From positions 930,001 to 994,000 of the forward strand of contig NZ_JALIQS010000003.1 in assembly GCF_024704725.1 (NCBI RefSeq): a stretch of 64,000 nucleotides of DNA, in the 5' to 3' direction. How positions within the stretch are numbered: the first letter of the stretch is position 1; each line of letters starts with the position of its first letter. This document shows positions 19,458 through 28,220 of this stretch, piece by piece. The notes beneath the pieces are model-generated. The model searched no databases and was not told where the DNA came from. It worked only from the letters and a program-made list of their open reading frames with translations. A program made the translations under genes and the position numbers. Origin of the DNA: Shinella sp. CPCC 101442 (lineage in GTDB: Bacteria > Pseudomonadota > Alphaproteobacteria > Rhizobiales > Rhizobiaceae).

Positions 19458-20531
19458 TTAGTTCTTCAGCTGATCAGCCGTGTAGTAGGCCGAGTCCGTG
19501 ACGAGGATCTTCTCGGCGTTGGACTTGTCGACGGCAACCGGCTTCAGGAGGTAGGACGGGATGACCTTGACGCCGTTGTCATAGGTCTTCGTGTCGTTGA
19601 CCTCAGGTTCCTTGCCTTCGAGGATCGAGTTGACCATGCTGACGGTGACCTTGGCGAGTTCGCGCGTGTCCTTGAAGACCGTCGAATACTGTTCGTCGGC
19701 GAGGATCGACTTGACGGACGGCAGTTCGGCGTCCTGGCCGGTGACGATCGCCATGGCCTGGTCGCCCGAGCCGTAGCCGACGCCCTTCAGGGCCGACAGG
19801 ATACCGATGGAGAGGCCGTCATAGGGCGACAGAACGCCATCGACGCGGCCGTCGGTGTAGGTCGAGGAGAGCAGGTTTTCCATGCGAGCCTGGGCAACGG
19901 CACCGTCCCAACGCAGCGTGCCGACGGTTTCCATGCCGGTCTGGCCCGACTTGACGACGATCGCGCCACTGTCGATCAGCGGCTGGAGGACCGACATCGC
20001 GCCATCGTAGAAGAAGAAGGCGTTGTTATCGTCAGGCGAACCGCCGAAGAGTTCGACGTTCCACGGCTTGGTGTCCGGGAACTTCGCCTTCAGGCCGTCG
20101 ACGAGGCTGGTGGCCTGGAGAACGCCGACCTGGAAGTTGTCGAAGGTGGCGTAGTAGCTGACATTGCCCGAGTCGCGGATGAGGCGGTCGTAAGCGATGA
20201 CCTTAACGCCGGCGTCCGCTGCCTTCTGCAGGATGTCGGAGAGCGTCGTGCCGTCGATGGCGCCGATGACGAGAACCTTGGCACCCTTGGTGACCATGTT
20301 TTCGATCTGGGCCAGCTGGTTCGGAATGTCGTCGTCAGCAAACTGCAGGTCCGGCGTGTAGCCGGCGTCCTTGAACAGCTTTTCCATCGTCTCGCCGTCG
20401 GAAATCCAGCGGGTCGAGGTCTTGGTGGGCATGGAAATGCCGACCATGCCCTTGTCCTGGGCAAAAGCCGGGGCAACGAACGACGCGACGCTGATGGCAG
20501 CCGCCGCGAGAAGCGAGGTGATCATTTTCAT
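19458..20531 (-). CDS. chvE: Periplasmic sugar-binding protein ChvE
   Basis: The 357-residue precursor has a Sec signal peptide (about residues 1-25; [19 protein letters not shown] then PAFA before QDKG) and a type-1 periplasmic binding fold. Segments such as [21 protein letters not shown] and [24 protein letters not shown] match ChvE/MmsB. In Agrobacterium ChvE binds galactose, glucose, arabinose, xylose and acidic sugars, feeds GguAB, and also signals sugars to VirA. GGGAGAG lies about eight bases before the ATG at 20531. It is the first gene of the leftward operon and is divergent from gbpR, its expected activator. No virulence genes are in the window, so the signalling role here is unknown. 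Confidence 0.95.
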   Translation of the reverse strand: MKMITSLLAAAAISVASFVAPAFAQDKGMVGISMPTKTSTRWISDGETMEKLFKDAGYTPDLQFADDDIPNQLAQIENMVTKGAKVLVIGAIDGTTLSDILQKAADAGVKVIAYDRLIRDSGNVSYYATFDNFQVGVLQATSLVDGLKAKFPDTKPWNVELFGGSPDDNNAFFFYDGAMSVLQPLIDSGAIVVKSGQTGMETVGTLRWDGAVAQARMENLLSSTYTDGRVDGVLSPYDGLSIGILSALKGVGYGSGDQAMAIVTGQDAELPSVKSILADEQYSTVFKDTRELAKVTVSMVNSILEGKEPEVNDTKTYDNGVKVIPSYLLKPVAVDKSNAEKILVTDSAYYTADQLKN

Positions 20532-20784
20532 TGAAAGGTCTCTCCCTTGTGCGCACTGGCCAATTAAGCCAGGCATTGTTCTGTGCACGGGCGGGGTCGC
20601 TTTCAGGCGACGGCCTGGACTGGTGAGCATAGAGCCCGCCGGTCCCCACTCCCAAGGACCCCAGCGCACATTGGCGAAACCTCGTACGAATTGCCATAAC
20701 TGTCAAATGCAATAAGCTTCTAATTCGATATCAAAATTGATATACAATGACGGAAATATAATATTTTTACCGATCGAGGTAACC
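20532..20784. promoter_or_regulatory. Divergent chvE / gbpR control region
   Basis: This 253-base region separates chvE (leftward) from gbpR (rightward). The gbpR-proximal third (20700-20770) is strikingly AT-rich compared with its surroundings (runs such as AATTGATATACAATG and AATATAATATTTTT), as expected for promoters and a LysR-type binding site. I could not fix the exact operator by eye. Confidence 0.6.
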
Positions 20785-21792
20785 ATGCGTTTGGAAGACG
20801 ACATCGACGAACCGCTTTTTCCGGATGAAGGCGGCGACAATTTGCACGGCGTCGGCCTTCTGCGCAGCGGCCTGAAACTTAGCCACCTGCGCATGATCGT
20901 GGCGATCGAGGAGCACAAACAGGTGAGCGCCGCGGCCGACATGCTCAACATCTCCCAGCCCGCCGCATCCCGCATGCTGACGGAAATGGAGACGATCCTC
21001 AAGGCGCAATTGTGCGAGCGGGTCTCGCGCGGTGTGGCGCTGACGGCCTTCGGCCGAGCCTTCGCGCGGCGGGCACGCACGATCCTGCTTGAACTGCGCG
21101 AAGTGGACCGCGAGCTTTCCGCGTTGAAATCCGGCACCGGCGGTTCGGTCTATCTGGGTTCCGTCACCGCGCCGGCGATCAGCCTCGCCGTGCCGGCGAT
21201 CCAGCAGGTCAGCGCCGCCTATCCCGGCATCGAGGTGAATGTACGCGTGGAAACAAGCAACGTGCTCGCCCGCGAACTGCTCGCCGCCCAGCAGGATTTC
21301 ATCATCGCCCGCGTACCCGACGACCTCAACCCCCGCCTCTTCAACGTCACCGAGATCGGCATCGAAAAGGCCTGTCTCATCGTGCGGAAAGGCCATCCGC
21401 TGACGGAAAAACCCGTCGTCGGTCTTGCCGACCTGCCGCATTTCGACTGGGTGTTCCAGCCTGCCGGCACGCTGCTGCGGCGGCGCATCGAAGAGCTTTT
21501 CATCGCCGCCGGCGTGGCGCTGCCCTCCACCGTCGTCAATACGTCGTCGATCCTGCTGACGACGGCCATCGTCTGCGGCTCGAATGCCATTGCGCCCGTC
21601 GCTCGCGACATGGCCGTCTTCATCGCCGATGTCGGCGCGCAGGCGGGCGAGATCAGCATCCTCAACACGGATTTCGACATCGACATCAAACCCTACAGCC
21701 TGATTTCCGTGAAAGGCCGGGCGCTCCCCCCAAGCGCCAAACTGCTCTATGATCTCATCCTGCAACGCAGCCGGATGCTTTCACCGGACTGA
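20785..21792 (+). CDS. gbpR: LysR-type regulator of chvE (GbpR-like)
   Basis: The 335-residue LysR-type regulator has a helix-turn-helix at about residues 35-95 (HLRMIVAIEEHKQVSAAADM then LNISQPAASRMLTEME) and an inducer-binding domain thereafter. The 30-residue acidic N-terminal extension before the helix-turn-helix resembles GbpR. In Agrobacterium GbpR is divergent to chvE and activates it in response to sugars such as arabinose, fucose and galactose. ATG 20785 is preceded by GAGGT at 20776-20780; a TTG at 20737 in the same frame is less likely. A small J-domain-like gene follows after 15 bases. Confidence 0.88.
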   Translation: MRLEDDIDEPLFPDEGGDNLHGVGLLRSGLKLSHLRMIVAIEEHKQVSAAADMLNISQPAASRMLTEMETILKAQLCERVSRGVALTAFGRAFARRARTILLELREVDRELSALKSGTGGSVYLGSVTAPAISLAVPAIQQVSAAYPGIEVNVRVETSNVLARELLAAQQDFIIARVPDDLNPRLFNVTEIGIEKACLIVRKGHPLTEKPVVGLADLPHFDWVFQPAGTLLRRRIEELFIAAGVALPSTVVNTSSILLTTAIVCGSNAIAPVARDMAVFIADVGAQAGEISILNTDFDIDIKPYSLISVKGRALPPSAKLLYDLILQRSRMLSPD

Positions 21793-21807
21793 ACGGAGAA
21801 AGACACC

Positions 21808-22311
21808 ATGTTCGGCCTGACCGTTTTCGAATCCGTGCTGGAAAGGCTGAAGGCCGAGGCGCGCCAGGCGGAGGAAGACGCTGCCGACGACGCCATGGAA
21901 GACGACGGCCCGGGTGAGATTCGCGGATTGACCTCGGGTTTTGCGGGCATCGGCACCGGCAGCATCTTCGTCTCCGGCTCGCAAGCCGCTGCCGCCTATC
22001 TCGATCTCTACGAGGAGCCCCGCCCTGCTCCGCCGGAGCCGCAACCGGCGCCCGAACCGCCCCCTGCCCCGCCGCCGCATCTCCTGCGCGTCGCGCCGGA
22101 CGAAATTGCGGAAGATCTGTCACTGAACGGCAAGGAAAGCGTGGACGAGCTTCTCGCCCGCCGCCGCAGCTTTGCGCGTGAAAACCATCCCGACCGCGCA
22201 CCGGAAGATATGCGCGCCAATGCGACGCTGCGCATGAAGATCGCCAACATGCTGATCGACGAGACGATACGGAGACTTAAAGTGGAAGAGAGTTTTGGGC
22301 TTTCGCGCTAG
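21808..22311 (+). CDS. Small protein with J-domain-like C-terminus
   Basis: The 167-residue protein has an acidic, helical N-terminus (residues 1-35), a Pro-rich linker (about 72-95, runs such as PPEPQPAPEPPPAPPP) and a C-terminal J-like region. The Hsp40 signature HPD is visible in RSFARENHPDRAPEDM near residue 130, flanked by helices as in DnaJ domains. It may recruit DnaK to some client. It probably shares a transcript with gbpR (15-base gap) and overlaps the next, convergent gene by four bases. Function unknown. Confidence 0.75.
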   Translation: MFGLTVFESVLERLKAEARQAEEDAADDAMEDDGPGEIRGLTSGFAGIGTGSIFVSGSQAAAAYLDLYEEPRPAPPEPQPAPEPPPAPPPHLLRVAPDEIAEDLSLNGKESVDELLARRRSFARENHPDRAPEDMRANATLRMKIANMLIDETIRRLKVEESFGLSR

Positions 22312-22529
22312 CTCTTGGTTTCCTCCGGCGGCTTGGCGGCCGGGTCGGAAGGCTTGAAGAACAGGATGAGGTTGGCGAAGACATAGGCGGTGACGACGAG
22401 GAAGATCGTGCCCCAGGTCTGTTCGCCGTTATAGAATTCCACGCCCGTCCACGCCGCGCAGGACCCGACCAGCAACACCCGTCGCCAGAGCGGACGGTAG
22501 AACGGATGGTCGGGGTCGATGAATTTCAT
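22308..22529 (-). CDS. Small inner-membrane protein, DUF3329-like
   Basis: The 73-residue protein begins with MKFIDPDHPFYRPLWRRVL and has two predicted membrane helices (about residues 17-33 and 38-57), followed by a polar Pro/Lys/Glu tail. The FDP-type start and length resemble small DUF3329 proteins of rhizobia. Function unknown. Confidence 0.7.
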   Translation of the reverse strand: MKFIDPDHPFYRPLWRRVLLVGSCAAWTGVEFYNGEQTWGTIFLVVTAYVFANLILFFKPSDPAAKPPEETKS

Positions 22530-22589
22530 GAATGTCTCCTCACGTCTTCCGGCCTACATAGGCGGTTTTCCAGCGTGAGGAAACCGGGT

Positions 22590-23384
22590 TCATGAACCGA
22601 GGCGTTCAAGGAAGGCTGCAAGCTCCGACGGCTCGATGCCGACGAGATGGCCGTTTTCCGGATAGGCGCCGGAGCGCACGTCCTCGGCATATTCGCGGAA
22701 GGCCGCGATGCGCTCCTGCTGCAGGCGATCATATTCCGCCGCGAAATTGCGGTAGACCTTTGCATGGCGCGGATAATGGCCGCGATTCTGGCCGAGCACG
22801 TCGTCGGCAAAGAGATATTGCGCATCGCAGCCCGTGCCAGCCCCCATGGAGAGCATGACGAGCGCGGTTTTTGCGCTGATCGCCGCAGCGATCTCACCCG
22901 GCACGACCTCGATTTCGGCGGCAAAGGCGCCCGCCTCCTCCAGCGCCTTCACCTGTCTGAAAATCTCCAGCGCGCTGTCCGCCGTTTTGCCGACGGCGCG
23001 GAAACCGCCCGTCCAGGTGGCCTTGGAGGGAATGAGGCCGACATGGCCACAGACCGGAATCCCCTCTTCACGCAGGCGCCGCACCGTGGAAAGGCCGGCC
23101 GCGCAATAGACGGCATCGCCGCCCGCCCGCATCGCCTGGAATGCGCCGCGGAGATAGTCGTCCGCCGTGACGAAATCGCCGTATTCGAGGCCGGGAAAAG
23201 CAAACACGGTGGGCGCCGCTTCGCGAAAAGCCGGGCCCAGCAGGGCCGGCGGCACGGAAACGAGGTCGATGCCCGCCTGTTCGGCGGCGGCAGCTTCTTC
23301 CAGCGTCACGACGCGCAGCATGGTGAGTTGGCGCTTACCCTTCATCGCCCGGATGTCGGCGACGGTCGGTCTCTTGGTCTTCAC
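22590..23384 (-). CDS. PanB-superfamily protein with non-canonical active site
   Basis: The 264-residue protein is related to ketopantoate hydroxymethyltransferase (PanB), visible in PVCGHVGLIPSKATWTGGFR near residue 100, the following helix, and EIEVVPGEIAAAIS near residue 150, where PanB has its general-base glutamate. The Mg-binding aspartates expected in VGDSLG and LADLPF are not present (this protein has VSVPPALLG and FAFPGLEYGD instead), and the Lys-x-Glu-Gly site reads VYCAAGLS. It is therefore unlikely to make ketopantoate. The start is GTG 23384, with GGGAG six bases upstream. It is fourth in the leftward mocD-mocE-mocF operon, 11 bases after mocF, so a role connected with one-carbon release or ring processing is conceivable. 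Confidence 0.75.
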   Translation of the reverse strand: MKTKRPTVADIRAMKGKRQLTMLRVVTLEEAAAAEQAGIDLVSVPPALLGPAFREAAPTVFAFPGLEYGDFVTADDYLRGAFQAMRAGGDAVYCAAGLSTVRRLREEGIPVCGHVGLIPSKATWTGGFRAVGKTADSALEIFRQVKALEEAGAFAAEIEVVPGEIAAAISAKTALVMLSMGAGTGCDAQYLFADDVLGQNRGHYPRHAKVYRNFAAEYDRLQQERIAAFREYAEDVRSGAYPENGHLVGIEPSELAAFLERLGS

Positions 23385-23395
23385 TATGGTCTCCC

Positions 23396-24619
23396 TCAGG
23401 CGGCGAGCAGTTTCTTGAGCTTGGTGTCCGGCGAAGCAAGTTCGGCCGGATCGGGGTGGATGCGGGCGGCGATCAGCATTTCGGCGAGACGGATGTCGCG
23501 AGCGACCGCATTGCCCGGCCCGATGCCGCTGGCCGCGATCAGACGCCCCCCGGCATCGAGGTGAAAGAGGATGAACGCGCCCTCGCCCATATCGCGACGC
23601 ACCGTGCGAACCGCGCCATCGGCAAGGCCGGCGATCTGCAGCGTCATGTCGTACTGATCCGACCAGAACCACGGCACGGCGGCATGCGCCTCGGTGCCAC
23701 CCAGCATGTTTGCTGCGGCAAGCTGGCCCTGCTCCTGTGCATTGCGCCAGGATTCGAGCCGGATACGGCGGTCGCCATAGAGCGGCAGCGGATAAGAGGT
23801 GCAATCGCCCGCTGCAAAGATATCGGGATCGGAGGTGCACAGCAGGCCATCCACGGCAATGCCGTTTTCGACGGCCAGACCGGCGGCTTCCGCCAGCTCC
23901 GTATTCGGCACCGCACCGATGCCGACGACGAGCAGGCTGGCGCTGACAACGCGCCCGTCTTCCAGCGTGATGCGCACGTCACCCGGGCCGTTCTCGACGC
24001 CCGACACCTTCGCGCCGCAGAGAATGTTCACACCCTCCGCCGCGTGGCGGCTTGCGACGATTTCAGCGATCTCCGCCGGTACGCCACGGCTCAGGACGCG
24101 CGGCAGGCCTTCGACAAGCGTAACGCTCGCGCCGAGCTTTCGAGCACTGGCGGCAAGCTCGAGACCGATGAAGCCACCGCCGAGAATGGCGATAGGACTA
24201 CCCTCGACCAGATGTTCTCGGATACGCGTCGCATCGTCATGGCTGCGCAGCGCAAGGATACGTCCGCCGTGGGTCGCCCCCGGCAATGCCCGTGGGCGCG
24301 CGCCGGTTGCCAGAAGCAGCTTGTCGTAGGGAACGACCGCGCCATCCCCCAGCACGACACGCTTTGCGGCACGGTCGATCCCGGACACCGTGCGGCCCAG
24401 CAGCAGGTCGATCCCGGCTTCGACATAGCGCCCCGGCTCGGCGACGAATTTCGGACCGGCGCCAGCGACCAACGCCTCCTTGGAAAGCGGCGGGCGCTCA
24501 TAGGGCGGATGCGTTTCGCTGCCGATCAGGGTCAACGTGCCGTCAAAGCCCTTTTCGCGGAGCGCGAAGGCTGCGCGTGCGCCGCATTCGCCGGCGCCGA
24601 CGATCACGAAATTCGCCAT
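23396..24619 (-). CDS. mocF: Ferredoxin reductase, MocF-like
   Basis: The 407-residue FAD-dependent NAD(P)H:ferredoxin reductase resembles the BphA4/rhodocoxin reductase group. An N-terminal FAD-binding site (FVIVGAGECGARAAFALRE, a GxGxxG variant), a central NAD-binding site (IAILGGGFIGLELAASARKL near residue 150) and the second FAD motif (DIFAAGDCTSYP near residue 275) are visible. It should pass electrons to the adjacent MocE-like ferredoxin. In Ensifer meliloti MocF acts with MocD and MocE in rhizopine catabolism. The gap to mocE is ten bases. The start at 24619 is set by the FAD motif; the open frame upstream to 24739 is inside mocE. Confidence 0.87.
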   Translation of the reverse strand: MANFVIVGAGECGARAAFALREKGFDGTLTLIGSETHPPYERPPLSKEALVAGAGPKFVAEPGRYVEAGIDLLLGRTVSGIDRAAKRVVLGDGAVVPYDKLLLATGARPRALPGATHGGRILALRSHDDATRIREHLVEGSPIAILGGGFIGLELAASARKLGASVTLVEGLPRVLSRGVPAEIAEIVASRHAAEGVNILCGAKVSGVENGPGDVRITLEDGRVVSASLLVVGIGAVPNTELAEAAGLAVENGIAVDGLLCTSDPDIFAAGDCTSYPLPLYGDRRIRLESWRNAQEQGQLAAANMLGGTEAHAAVPWFWSDQYDMTLQIAGLADGAVRTVRRDMGEGAFILFHLDAGGRLIAASGIGPGNAVARDIRLAEMLIAARIHPDPAELASPDTKLKKLLAA

Positions 24620-24629
24620 GGCGGTTCCC

Positions 24630-24944
24630 TCAGATCCCGATGAAGACCGTGCCGCCCTCGACCTTGACCGGATAGGTCTTGAGGTCGACGCAGACGGGCG
24701 CACCCTTGGCCTCGCCGGTCTTGTAGTTGAAGCGGCCATTGTGCTTGGGACATTCGATGATGTGGTCCATCACAAGCCCATCCGCGAGGTGGATCTTTTC
24801 GTGGGTGCAGAGCCCGTCCGTCGCGTGATAGGTGTCCTCCGGGCTGCGGTAGACCGCAAAAGTGCGGCCCGCATGATCGAAGCGGATGACATCCTCCTCG
24901 TCGATATCATCGGCTGCGCAGACTTCGATCCAGGTGTCGCTCAT
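24630..24944 (-). CDS. mocE: Rieske-type ferredoxin, MocE family
   Basis: The 104-residue soluble protein has the Rieske [2Fe-2S] ligands Cys46-x-His48 (GLCTHEKIHL) and Cys65-x-x-His68 (IECPKHNGRF). Length and sequence match the MocE family of ferredoxins. It should carry electrons from the MocF-like reductase to the MocD-like oxygenase. It lies between those two genes with gaps of 10 and 27 bases. ATG 24944 was chosen over an upstream ATG at 24959 because the family begins with MSDTWIEV. Confidence 0.92.
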   Translation of the reverse strand: MSDTWIEVCAADDIDEEDVIRFDHAGRTFAVYRSPEDTYHATDGLCTHEKIHLADGLVMDHIIECPKHNGRFNYKTGEAKGAPVCVDLKTYPVKVEGGTVFIGI

Positions 24945-24971
24945 GGGTCTCTCCTCCAAAGACGTAGGGTG

Positions 24972-26057
24972 TTATTCGGCGGCGGCGAAAGCCGGTTCGG
25001 CGTGGAATTCTTCCTTGTAGGGCCGTGCGGTTTCGGGCAGCGCGCGCTTGAGGAAGTAGTCTTCGTTGCGCAACTGGCGCAGGAAGGCCGGCAGCATTTC
25101 CCGGTAGCCGTGCCACATGGACGGGTTCGGCGTGGGAAGGTCGTGCCTGATCATGGCGTGCAGCCGCGGCAGGGCATGATAGGGCACCATCGGGAACATG
25201 TGGTGCTCCACGTGATAGTTCATGTTCCAATAGATGAAGCGGCTGATCGGGTTCATATAGACCGTGCGGCTGTTCAAGCGGTGGTCGACAACGTTGTCGG
25301 CCAGGCCGCCATGCTGCAACAGACCGGTGAGCACATGGTGCCAGGCGCCGTAGAGCCTGGGCAAACCGATGAACATGGCCGGCAGGATGGAGCCGAAATA
25401 GAGGCAGGTGGCGATCGTCGCGAGATAGATGGCGAGCCAGATGCGGGCGATGCGGATCGCCTTCGGCTGTTCCGTTTCCGGAACGAAGGTCTTTTCCGCC
25501 TCGCTCATGACGCCGGCCGCGTTGCGCACCATGTCGACGACAGCGTGCCAGGCATCGAGAATACCGAAGAAGTTCAGCACGAGGCGAACGAGATCCGGCG
25601 GGCGCATGACGGCGATTTCCGGATCGCGGCCAACGATGACCGTGTCCGTGTGATGGCGCGTATGGCTCCAGCGCCAGGTGACCGGGTTGCGCATGATCAT
25701 GAAGCAGGCGATCTGGTAGACGGCATCGTTCATCCACATCGTCTTGAAGGCCGTGCCGTGGCCGCATTCGTGCCAGCGGCTATCTGACGCCGAGCCGTAA
25801 AGCACGCCGTAGATCAGAAAGAAGGGTACGGCAGCCCAGCTTCCCCAGAACCAGGCGCCGAGCGCACCGGAGAGGACCATCGCGCCGAGCCAGATCGCCG
25901 TGTCGCGAATGGCGGGAGCATCGCTGCGCTGCATCAGCGCCTTCATCTCTTTGCGGGCGACATCGGTGTGATACCACTCGGCCGCGGCCAGACCGTTGGC
26001 AACGGCCGCTTCGGCATCCCGGCCAAGAAGACTATAGTCCCGCTTCGTCGGCTTCAT
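24972..26057 (-). CDS. mocD: Membrane di-iron oxygenase/desaturase, MocD-like
   Basis: The 361-residue membrane protein of the fatty acid desaturase/hydroxylase superfamily carries the histidine boxes HECGH (residues 96-100), HTRHH (132-136) and HVEHH (282-286) that bind a di-iron centre. Hydrophobic segments occur near residues 52-90 and 205-235. In Ensifer meliloti L5-30, MocD with MocE and MocF is needed to use the O-methylated rhizopine, consistent with oxidative O-demethylation. The ATG at 26057 has GGAGG seven bases upstream. It is the first gene of the operon and divergent to a LacI regulator. A role on another methylated cyclitol or even a lipid cannot be excluded. Confidence 0.85.
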   Translation of the reverse strand: MKPTKRDYSLLGRDAEAAVANGLAAAEWYHTDVARKEMKALMQRSDAPAIRDTAIWLGAMVLSGALGAWFWGSWAAVPFFLIYGVLYGSASDSRWHECGHGTAFKTMWMNDAVYQIACFMIMRNPVTWRWSHTRHHTDTVIVGRDPEIAVMRPPDLVRLVLNFFGILDAWHAVVDMVRNAAGVMSEAEKTFVPETEQPKAIRIARIWLAIYLATIATCLYFGSILPAMFIGLPRLYGAWHHVLTGLLQHGGLADNVVDHRLNSRTVYMNPISRFIYWNMNYHVEHHMFPMVPYHALPRLHAMIRHDLPTPNPSMWHGYREMLPAFLRQLRNEDYFLKRALPETARPYKEEFHAEPAFAAAE

Positions 26058-26218
26058 CGCTTTTCCTCCCTGCAAGGCGCTTTCCGGCGACCCGCCTCAT
26101 CTGATGGACAAACGATAACGCCGCCGCTTGCATCTCTCAATCCCGCCATGATAGAATGCGTCAAAATCCATCATTAGCTATCATTCAATATTGATGGAAA
26201 GATTTCAGGGAGAGCCAC
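26058..26218. promoter_or_regulatory. Divergent mocD / lacI promoter region with inverted repeats
   Basis: Two imperfectly overlapping inverted repeats lie here: ATGATAG (26148-26154) with CTATCAT (26178-26184), and TCCATCA (26167-26173) with TGATGGA (26192-26198). They lie between divergent start codons at 26057 and 26219 and are candidate binding sites for the adjacent LacI-type regulator. Confidence 0.45.
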
Positions 26219-27250
26219 ATGGCATCGAGACCCACCATCTCTGACCTTGCGCAGGCGGCCGGCGTCAGCGTGGCAACGGTCGATCGCGTGCTGAACGGCC
26301 GTCACAAGGTGCGGGAGGAAACGGCGCGCCGGGTCTATGATGCCGCCAACGCGATCGGCTATCACGCCATCGGCCTCATCCGGCAGCGCGTCTTCGAGGA
26401 CCTGCCGCAATATCGCCTGGGCTTCAGTTTCCAGCGCCCGAACCAGGCCTTCTACCAGAATTTCGCCCGCGAGATCGAAATCGCATGCAACGCCTGCACG
26501 GTCGCGCGCATCGTGCCGCAAATCGAATTCATCAATGCGCAGACGCCGGCTGCGATGACCGAAATGCTGCGCCAGCTATCGACGCGCAACCAGGCGCTTG
26601 CCGTCGTGGCACCCGACTATCCCGCAACGACGACAATGGCGGAAGACCTGAAAAATCGGGGCATCCCGCTGTTCTGCCTGCTGTCCGATTTCGCCATGGA
26701 CGTGCGTCAGGGCTATATCGGCCTCAACAATATGAAGGTCGGCCGCACCGCCGCCTGGATGATCGCGCACGGCGCCAAACGGCCGGGCAAGGTGGCGATC
26801 TTCGTCGGCAGTCACCGCTTTCATGGCCATGAACTGCGCGAGATCGGCTTCCGCTCCTTCTTCCGCGAGAAGGGCCAGGGGTTCGAGGTCCTGGATACGC
26901 TCGTCAATCTCGACACCAGCGAGATCACCCACGAGGCGACCGCCAACCTGCTTGCCCAGCATCCCGATCTTGTCGGCCTCTACGTGGCAGGCGGCGGCAT
27001 GGAGGGTGCGATTTCGGCCGTGCGCGAAGAGGGTTACGCCGGCAAGATCCAGCTCATCGTCAACGAGCTGACGCCGGAATCGAAGGCCGGGCTTGCCGAC
27101 GATATCGTAACGATGGCGATCCATACGCCGCTTGCAGCACTTTGCCGGGAGCTCGTCTCGCTGATGGTGACGGCGATCGAAAAGGGGGAGAATGCCGTGC
27201 CGGGCCAGACCTTCCTGCCGTTCGAGCTCTTCACGCCGGAAAACATCTGA
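26219..27250 (+). CDS. LacI-family regulator of the moc/inositol cluster
   Basis: The 343-residue protein has an N-terminal LacI helix-turn-helix (TISDLAQAAGVSVATVDRVL followed by NGRHKVREET, residues 5-40), a hinge helix region, and a periplasmic-binding-protein-like sensor domain (about 65-343). It starts at ATG 26219 after GGGAGAG. It diverges from the mocDEF operon and leads into the rightward isomerase, transporter and idhA genes, so it could control both arms. The effector is unknown; a cyclitol or its keto product fits the context. Confidence 0.87.
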   Translation: MASRPTISDLAQAAGVSVATVDRVLNGRHKVREETARRVYDAANAIGYHAIGLIRQRVFEDLPQYRLGFSFQRPNQAFYQNFAREIEIACNACTVARIVPQIEFINAQTPAAMTEMLRQLSTRNQALAVVAPDYPATTTMAEDLKNRGIPLFCLLSDFAMDVRQGYIGLNNMKVGRTAAWMIAHGAKRPGKVAIFVGSHRFHGHELREIGFRSFFREKGQGFEVLDTLVNLDTSEITHEATANLLAQHPDLVGLYVAGGGMEGAISAVREEGYAGKIQLIVNELTPESKAGLADDIVTMAIHTPLAALCRELVSLMVTAIEKGENAVPGQTFLPFELFTPENI

Positions 27251-27413
27251 CGTCGCCTTGATAGTTTTCTCTCACGTGAAGCCCTTAATCTTTCAACAAT
27301 GAGGGCGCCGACAGCACCTCGGACTTTGACGCCCGTCAAGGGCTCCCCGATCCTCATGCGTGCATGCGAGGCGGCCCTGTCGGTGGCCTCGACTACCGGA
27401 GGACACCCATTTC

Positions 27414-28220
27414 ATGCCGACTTTCGCCATCAACCACATGACCGCGCCCGCGCTGAAACTCGACGCCTTCTTCGCGCTTGCCGTCTCCCTCGGCACCAGC
27501 GCTGTCGAAATCCGCAACGATCTTGATGGCAACGCCATTCTCGACGGCACCACGCCGGCCGAGGTGAAGGCACTCGCCGAGCGCCACGGCGTGACGATCA
27601 TCTCCATCAATGCCCTGCAGCGTTTCAACGAATGGACGCCCGCCCGCGCCGCCGAGGCAAGGGACCTGATCGACTATGCAAGCGCCTGTGGCGCAAAGGC
27701 CCTCGTGCTCGTACCGCAGAACGACGGCACCGGCCAGGCCGACGGCGAGCGGCAGGCCAATCTTCAGCAGTCACTGACCGCTCTCAAGCCGCTGCTTGAC
27801 GCCGCCGGCATCCTTGGCCTCGTCGAGCCGCTCGGCTTCGAGATCTGCTCGCTGCGCTCCAAACGTGAGGCCGTCGAAGCAATCAAGACCGTCGCCGGAG
27901 AACAGACATTCCGCCTGGTACATGACACGTTCCACCATCATCTGGCAGGCGAGCCGGACATCTTTGCCGATTTTACCGGCCTGGTTCATATCTCGGGTGT
28001 GGAGGACGCCGATATCGCCATCTCCGATATGCGCGATGGCCATCGCGTGCTCGTCGGCCCGGCAGACAGGCTGGCAAATACCAGCCAGATCAGGGCCTTG
28101 ATCGCTGCCGGCTATGCCGGGCCGCTGTCCTTCGAGCCCTTCTCGCCGGCCGTGCACGGCGTCGCCGATCCAAAGACCGCGATTGCCGAAAGCATCGCCT
28201 TCCTTCGCGCAAACATCTGA
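27414..28220 (+). CDS. TIM-barrel sugar isomerase/epimerase, IolI/MocC-like
   Basis: The 268-residue protein belongs to the xylose isomerase-like TIM-barrel superfamily (AP_endonuc_2 fold). Expected metal-binding positions are suggested by AVEIRNDLDG near residue 30, LVEPLGFEICSL (Glu near residue 140), LVHDTFHHHLAG (Asp/His near residue 175) and LSFEPFSP (Glu near residue 240). Such proteins isomerise or dehydrate inososes (IolI, IolE, MocC). Its location between the LacI regulator and an inositol-type transporter supports a role on keto-inositols. CGGAGGA at 27397-27403 precedes ATG 27414. Confidence 0.82.
   Translation: MPTFAINHMTAPALKLDAFFALAVSLGTSAVEIRNDLDGNAILDGTTPAEVKALAERHGVTIISINALQRFNEWTPARAAEARDLIDYASACGAKALVLVPQNDGTGQADGERQANLQQSLTALKPLLDAAGILGLVEPLGFEICSLRSKREAVEAIKTVAGEQTFRLVHDTFHHHLAGEPDIFADFTGLVHISGVEDADIAISDMRDGHRVLVGPADRLANTSQIRALIAAGYAGPLSFEPFSPAVHGVADPKTAIAESIAFLRANI

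Noticed and set aside
22590-23384. Calling the gene a true panB
   Set aside because: The metal-binding aspartates and the Lys-x-Glu-Gly motif are absent, so the pathway name would be misleading.
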